Shown one piece after another: positions 5,607-8,093 of a DNA stretch of 8,093 bases. Both the position numbers and the translations under genes were made by a program. The DNA lies in the NCBI GenBank assembly GCA_002383285.1, contig DFXU01000013.1, positions 1 to 8,093 on the forward strand, read 5' to 3'. The notes under the pieces were generated by a model that saw only the letters and a program-made list of their open reading frames with translations, did not search any database and had not been told where the DNA came from. Position 1 is the first letter of the stretch. Each line of letters begins with the position of its first letter. The DNA comes from Caryophanales bacterium UBA4100. Lineage in GTDB: Bacteria > Bacillota > Bacilli > Paenibacillales > UBA4045.

Positions 5607-7440
5607 CTTTATATTCCCTTAACCAATAATCGACTTGATACAAATATGCGAAGAGCTGAGGACCAGTCATAAGCTGACCAAACCAGGGCATGTTAAACTC
5701 AGAAGCATCCAAATCTGCCAGTTTGCGAATTTTCTTAGCATCAACAAACGGCAGTATCGGTGATGAAGGGTCATCAAGAATGTCCAGAACCCTAGATTTC
5801 ATGGCATCCAAATAATTGGGGTTATGAGTTTTGGGATATGGACTTTTTCGCCGTGTCAAAACCTCATAAGGCAGTATACCCTCAAGCGCTTGGCGGAGAA
5901 TACCTTTAGCTCGATTGCCAGCATTCTTCATTTCCCAAGGGATATTCCATACGTATTCGATTAATCGATGATCGCAGAAGGGAACACGAACCTCAAGCCC
6001 TGAAGCCATACTCATACGATCCTTGCGGTCCAGTAAGGTTGGCATAAATCTAGTGATATTCAAGTAAGACATCTCTCTCATACGCGCTTCAGTGGCGTTC
6101 TCAGATGCAAGCCTAGGAACCTCAGCAAGTGCTTCTTCATAACGATCCGCCACATATTGTGTAGGCTGAATCCACGCATTGAAATCTGCTGAGAATAGAT
6201 TGACGCGACCTTTCGTCCCTAGAGCCCAGGGGAAAGTGTTAGCCTGTAAAGCATCCTCTCTATGAAACCAAGGGTACCCTCCGAAGATTTCATCTGCTGC
6301 TTCACCAGATATCGCGACTGTCGCCCCTTTCTTAATCTCTCTACAGAATAACAATAAAGAAGCATCCACATCAGCCATTCCGGGAAGATCGCGAGCTAGA
6401 ACCACATCTCTTAATGCATCAGCTAGCTCAGGTGTATCGAAGGTTATATCGTGATGAATCGTACCTGCGTATGCACTCATACGCCGAATCCACGGTGCAT
6501 CAGCATTTGGTTGGAATGCACTTTCTTTGAAGTGCTTATCATTATCAACATAGTCAACTGAATAGGTGTGTAGTGGCTCCAATTGGTGTGATCTGTAGTA
6601 ATCTGATGCGATTGAAGTAAGCGCACTTGAATCCAAGCCTCCGGATAGGAGTGAACAGATGGGGACATCCGAGACGAGCTGACGCTCTACGGTATCCTGT
6701 AATAATGCTTTTACATGAACTGCTGTAGTCTCCAGATTATCCTCATGCTCACGGCTTCTTAGCTGCCAATAGGTTCTGATTTGTAGACCATTCCGATCAA
6801 TTGTCATACAGCAGCCAGGCTTTAACTCGAATAAATTATGGTAGATTCCATGCCCAGGTGTTCTAGCAGGACCAATCGCGAATATTTCGGCAAAACCTTC
6901 GCGACCAACTTCGGCTTTAACCTTGGGATGAGTAAGAATAGCTTTTGGCTCTGAAGCGAATAAATACATACCGTTATTGTCCTGTGTATAGAACAGAGGC
7001 TTGACACCTACTCGATCGCGAGCAAGGAACATGGATTGCTTCTTCTCATTCCAGATACCAAATGCGAATATCCCATTCAGACGATCTAGACAGTCAGGGC
7101 CCCATTCAATATAAGCATTCAATAAGACCTCTGTATCACAGGTTGTATGGAAGGGGTGTCCCCTTACCTGAAGCTCATGCCGAAGCTCCGGGGCATTATA
7201 TAATTCCCCATTGTAAACAAGGACGTACGAAAAACCATCGAGTTTACGTATCATTGGTTGTTTTCCATTCTCAGGATCAATGACACACAAGCGTCGATGA
7301 CCTAATGCACAATGGCTTGTAATCCAGGTGCCAGCTGCACCTGGACCCCTGGGTTTGAGTGTCTCCGTCATATTCTCAATAACAATTGGCTGCTTTGTAA
7401 GATCCGTATTCCAGTCGATCCAACCGGTGATTCCACACAT
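5587..7440 (-). CDS. asnB: Glutamine-hydrolysing asparagine synthetase, AsnO (YisO) type
   Basis: The 617-residue enzyme makes asparagine from aspartate, ATP and glutamine. The N-terminal class II amidotransferase half (about 1-215) has the nucleophile C2 after removal of Met, GHRRL (47-51), YNGELYN (76-82) and CDTE (101-104). The synthetase half (about 235-600) has the ATP-pyrophosphatase loop SGGLDSS (266-272), SGEAADEIFGGYPWF (378-392) and LEVRVPFCDH (482-491). Sequence details such as SAFQPNAD, ARDLPGMADVD and RKSPYPKTH recall B. subtilis AsnO rather than AsnB, from memory of those proteins. AsnO is linked to sporulation in B. subtilis. The symbol asnB is used in the family sense. The start has AGAGGTGA at 7447-7454, six bases upstream. 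The 3' end overlaps rdgB by 20 bases. No truncation or missing catalytic residue is seen. Confidence 0.95.
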   Translation of the reverse strand: MCGITGWIDWNTDLTKQPIVIENMTETLKPRGPGAAGTWITSHCALGHRRLCVIDPENGKQPMIRKLDGFSYVLVYNGELYNAPELRHELQVRGHPFHTTCDTEVLLNAYIEWGPDCLDRLNGIFAFGIWNEKKQSMFLARDRVGVKPLFYTQDNNGMYLFASEPKAILTHPKVKAEVGREGFAEIFAIGPARTPGHGIYHNLFELKPGCCMTIDRNGLQIRTYWQLRSREHEDNLETTAVHVKALLQDTVERQLVSDVPICSLLSGGLDSSALTSIASDYYRSHQLEPLHTYSVDYVDNDKHFKESAFQPNADAPWIRRMSAYAGTIHHDITFDTPELADALRDVVLARDLPGMADVDASLLLFCREIKKGATVAISGEAADEIFGGYPWFHREDALQANTFPWALGTKGRVNLFSADFNAWIQPTQYVADRYEEALAEVPRLASENATEARMREMSYLNITRFMPTLLDRKDRMSMASGLEVRVPFCDHRLIEYVWNIPWEMKNAGNRAKGILRQALEGILPYEVLTRRKSPYPKTHNPNYLDAMKSRVLDILDDPSSPILPFVDAKKIRKLADLDASEFNMPWFGQLMTGPQLFAYLYQVDYWLREYKVTTLTD

Positions 7441-7486
7441 AGACGTTCACCTCTTTCGACAAAATTCCGTTGTGTTGTGACCCGAC

Positions 7487-7495
7487 GATATACCA
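7487..7495 (-). promoter_or_regulatory. Candidate extended -10 element for asnB
   Basis: On the minus strand TGG-TATATC lies about 47 bases upstream of the asnB start. TATATC matches four of six -10 bases, and TGn is the extended element. No good -35 is visible (TTCGAA lies 18 bases upstream). Confidence 0.3.
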
Positions 7496-7508
7496 AACTT
7501 ATGCGAAT

Positions 7509-7518
7509 TATTCGAATA
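7509..7518. repeat. 10-bp perfect palindrome in the asnB/small-gene intergenic region
   Basis: TATTCGAATA is a perfect palindrome lying between the candidate promoters of the divergent genes, just upstream of the asnB candidate -10. It could be an operator for one or both genes, but a palindrome of this size and AT content also arises by chance. Confidence 0.35.
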
Positions 7519-7586
7519 TAATGTCTGTCCATCTGGTTATGCTATATCAAAAAAGTTAATACTTATTATGTTGTTATCTCGACTAT

Positions 7587-7595
7587 TGGTATGAT
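7587..7595 (+). promoter_or_regulatory. Probable extended -10 promoter of the small acidic protein gene
   Basis: TGG (7587-7589) directly precedes TATGAT (7590-7595), a five-of-six match to the -10 box. The -35 region is poor. The start of transcription would be near 7602, which leaves a leader of about 24 bases carrying AAGGAG. Confidence 0.5.
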
Positions 7596-7625
7596 CAACA
7601 ATAACCTGAAGGAGTCGGTCAGATC

Positions 7626-7994
7626 ATGAAAAAAATTAATAATGCTCGATTTATTCGTTCTGTAGAAACGGATGGGAAGATCATCGCAGAGGTCGAATTT
7701 TCAATGGAGCTAACTGGCCAGCCGATGGAAGGTGGAGAGGCCGGTGCAGAGCAGAAATTTGTAGCTGTCTTAGAGAATGACGGAGATCAATCCTATAATC
7801 TACGTAAGGTATACAAGAATGATTCTGACATGGATTTAGATTGGTACGATAATACGGAGCACCAAGCGTATACGGATGTGACGATTTCGATGTTCGGGGA
7901 TTCACAGCTCAGTAAGGATCGGGAGAGTTTTGTTCATGACGTACTGGAATGCGAAGGTGTAAGAGCAGATATGGAAATTGGTAATAATCGATAG
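7626..7994 (+). CDS. Small acidic protein of unknown function
   Basis: The 122-residue product begins MKKINNARFIRSVETDG. By my count it has 26 Asp/Glu against 13 Lys/Arg, a net charge near -13. There is no signal peptide or membrane segment, one cysteine (in the segment VLECEG near the end) and no motif I recognise. An early alternating pattern (KIIAEVEFSMELTG, then QKFVAVLEND) suggests beta strands, and the C-terminal third (LSKDRESFVHDVLECEG) looks helical. It has AAGGAG at 7609-7614, 11 bases before the ATG, its own promoter and a terminator, so it appears to be a one-gene transcript divergent from asnB. Product function is unknown; I take the gene as real from these signals and its protein-like composition. 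Confidence 0.8.
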   Translation: MKKINNARFIRSVETDGKIIAEVEFSMELTGQPMEGGEAGAEQKFVAVLENDGDQSYNLRKVYKNDSDMDLDWYDNTEHQAYTDVTISMFGDSQLSKDRESFVHDVLECEGVRADMEIGNNR

Positions 7995-8001
7995 TAAATT
8001 G

Positions 8002-8013
8002 CTGCAATTGCAG
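8002..8013. repeat. 12-bp perfect palindrome after the small acidic protein gene
   Basis: CTGCAATTGCAG is perfectly self-complementary and lies 7 bases after the stop, followed by TTAAAAAAAG. With no loop it is a poor RNA hairpin. It could be part of the minus-strand terminator tail or a protein site. Confidence 0.4.
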
Positions 8014-8027
8014 TTAAAAAAAGCACA

Positions 8028-8059
8028 AAGAAAACTCGCAAATATTCGCGAGTTTTCTT
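8028..8059. terminator. Bidirectional intrinsic terminator
   Basis: A perfect 12-bp stem, AAGAAAACTCGC with GCGAGTTTTCTT, closes an eight-base loop. On the plus strand the right arm is itself T-rich and ends the small acidic protein transcript. On the minus strand the stem ends in TTTTCTT and a run of seven T follows shortly after (8015-8021 on plus as A), so it would also terminate a gene arriving from the right. Confidence 0.85.
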
Positions 8060-8062
8060 GTC

Positions 8063-8093
8063 TTACCTATACGTCCCAGGAGGACGTAACTCA
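8063..8093 (-). CDS. Possible 3' end of a minus-strand gene entering from the right
   Basis: On the minus strand, codons from 8092 read ELRPPGTYR and then TAA at 8063-8065, just before the terminator whose U-tract faces this strand. Ten codons cannot identify a protein. One alternative frame contains a stop at the edge (TGA, 8091-8093), which excludes it. The other reading of this stretch is a ribosome binding site (AGGAGG, 8078-8083) for a plus-strand gene beginning at or just past the edge. The minus-strand reading is preferred because no room for a plus promoter exists after the terminator. Confidence 0.3.
   Translation of the reverse strand, partial: ELRPPGTYR

Noticed and set aside
7062..7521. 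Plus-strand frames antisense to the start of asnB
   Set aside because: The composition is typical of the complement of a conserved gene, and asnB is intact there.
7517..7522. TATAAT on the plus strand as the promoter of the small acidic protein gene
   Set aside because: It has no -35 at a usable distance and would give a leader of about 100 bases; the TGG-TATGAT nearer the gene is better.
7681..7905. Minus-strand frame opposite the small acidic protein gene
   Set aside because: The plus-strand gene has ribosome binding site, promoter and terminator; the minus frame has none and sits wholly inside it.
8071..8093. CCCAGGAGG at the right edge as the 3' part of a minus-strand tRNA
   Set aside because: The T-loop GTTCGA sequence is not present in the expected place, and the visible stretch is too short.

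Overview
The window reads as chromosomal DNA of an endospore-forming Firmicute, most likely Paenibacillus or a close relative. The evidence is a twin-domain GerM lipoprotein directly upstream of rph and an rdgB/ysnA-type gene (the order known from Bacillus subtilis), an AsnO-type asparagine synthetase, strong GGAGG ribosome binding sites and moderate base composition. I see no tRNA, rRNA, CRISPR array, insertion sequence, phage gene or obvious foreign island. No stretch longer than 300 bases lacks a gene.

Left part (1-2180): a minus-strand gene of unknown function is cut by the left edge. Divergent from it is a two-gene operon: a class I SAM-dependent methyltransferase, then 3 bases later an MBL-fold hydrolase with a C-terminal winged-helix-like region. 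A long hairpin at 2136-2180 separates this operon from a convergent PgpA/YutG-family gene, whose product ends in nine glutamines encoded by a CAACAACAG repeat.

Middle (2860-5606): gerM, rph and rdgB lie in tandem on the plus strand. A hairpin and a probable extended -10 promoter lie between gerM and rph, so rph-rdgB can probably be transcribed separately from gerM. rph starts with TTG, and rdgB follows it after 2 bases and is probably translationally coupled. These are housekeeping genes (tRNA 3'-end trimming; removal of non-canonical purine nucleotides) attached to a sporulation/germination lipoprotein gene. The RdgB protein carries an unusual insertion of about 20 residues.

Right part (5587-8093): an AsnO-type glutamine-hydrolysing asparagine synthetase lies on the minus strand, and its 3' end overlaps the 3' end of rdgB by 20 bases, leaving no room for a terminator. 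Divergent from it is a small, very acidic protein of unknown family. It is followed by a bidirectional terminator, whose better U-tract faces the minus strand. That suggests another minus-strand gene ends right at the window edge.

The region looks mostly ordinary. The points most worth a second look are the polyglutamine tail, the RdgB insertion, the overlapping convergent 3' ends and the two unassigned proteins at 1-259 and 7626-7994. I found no convincing evidence of a new multi-gene system.
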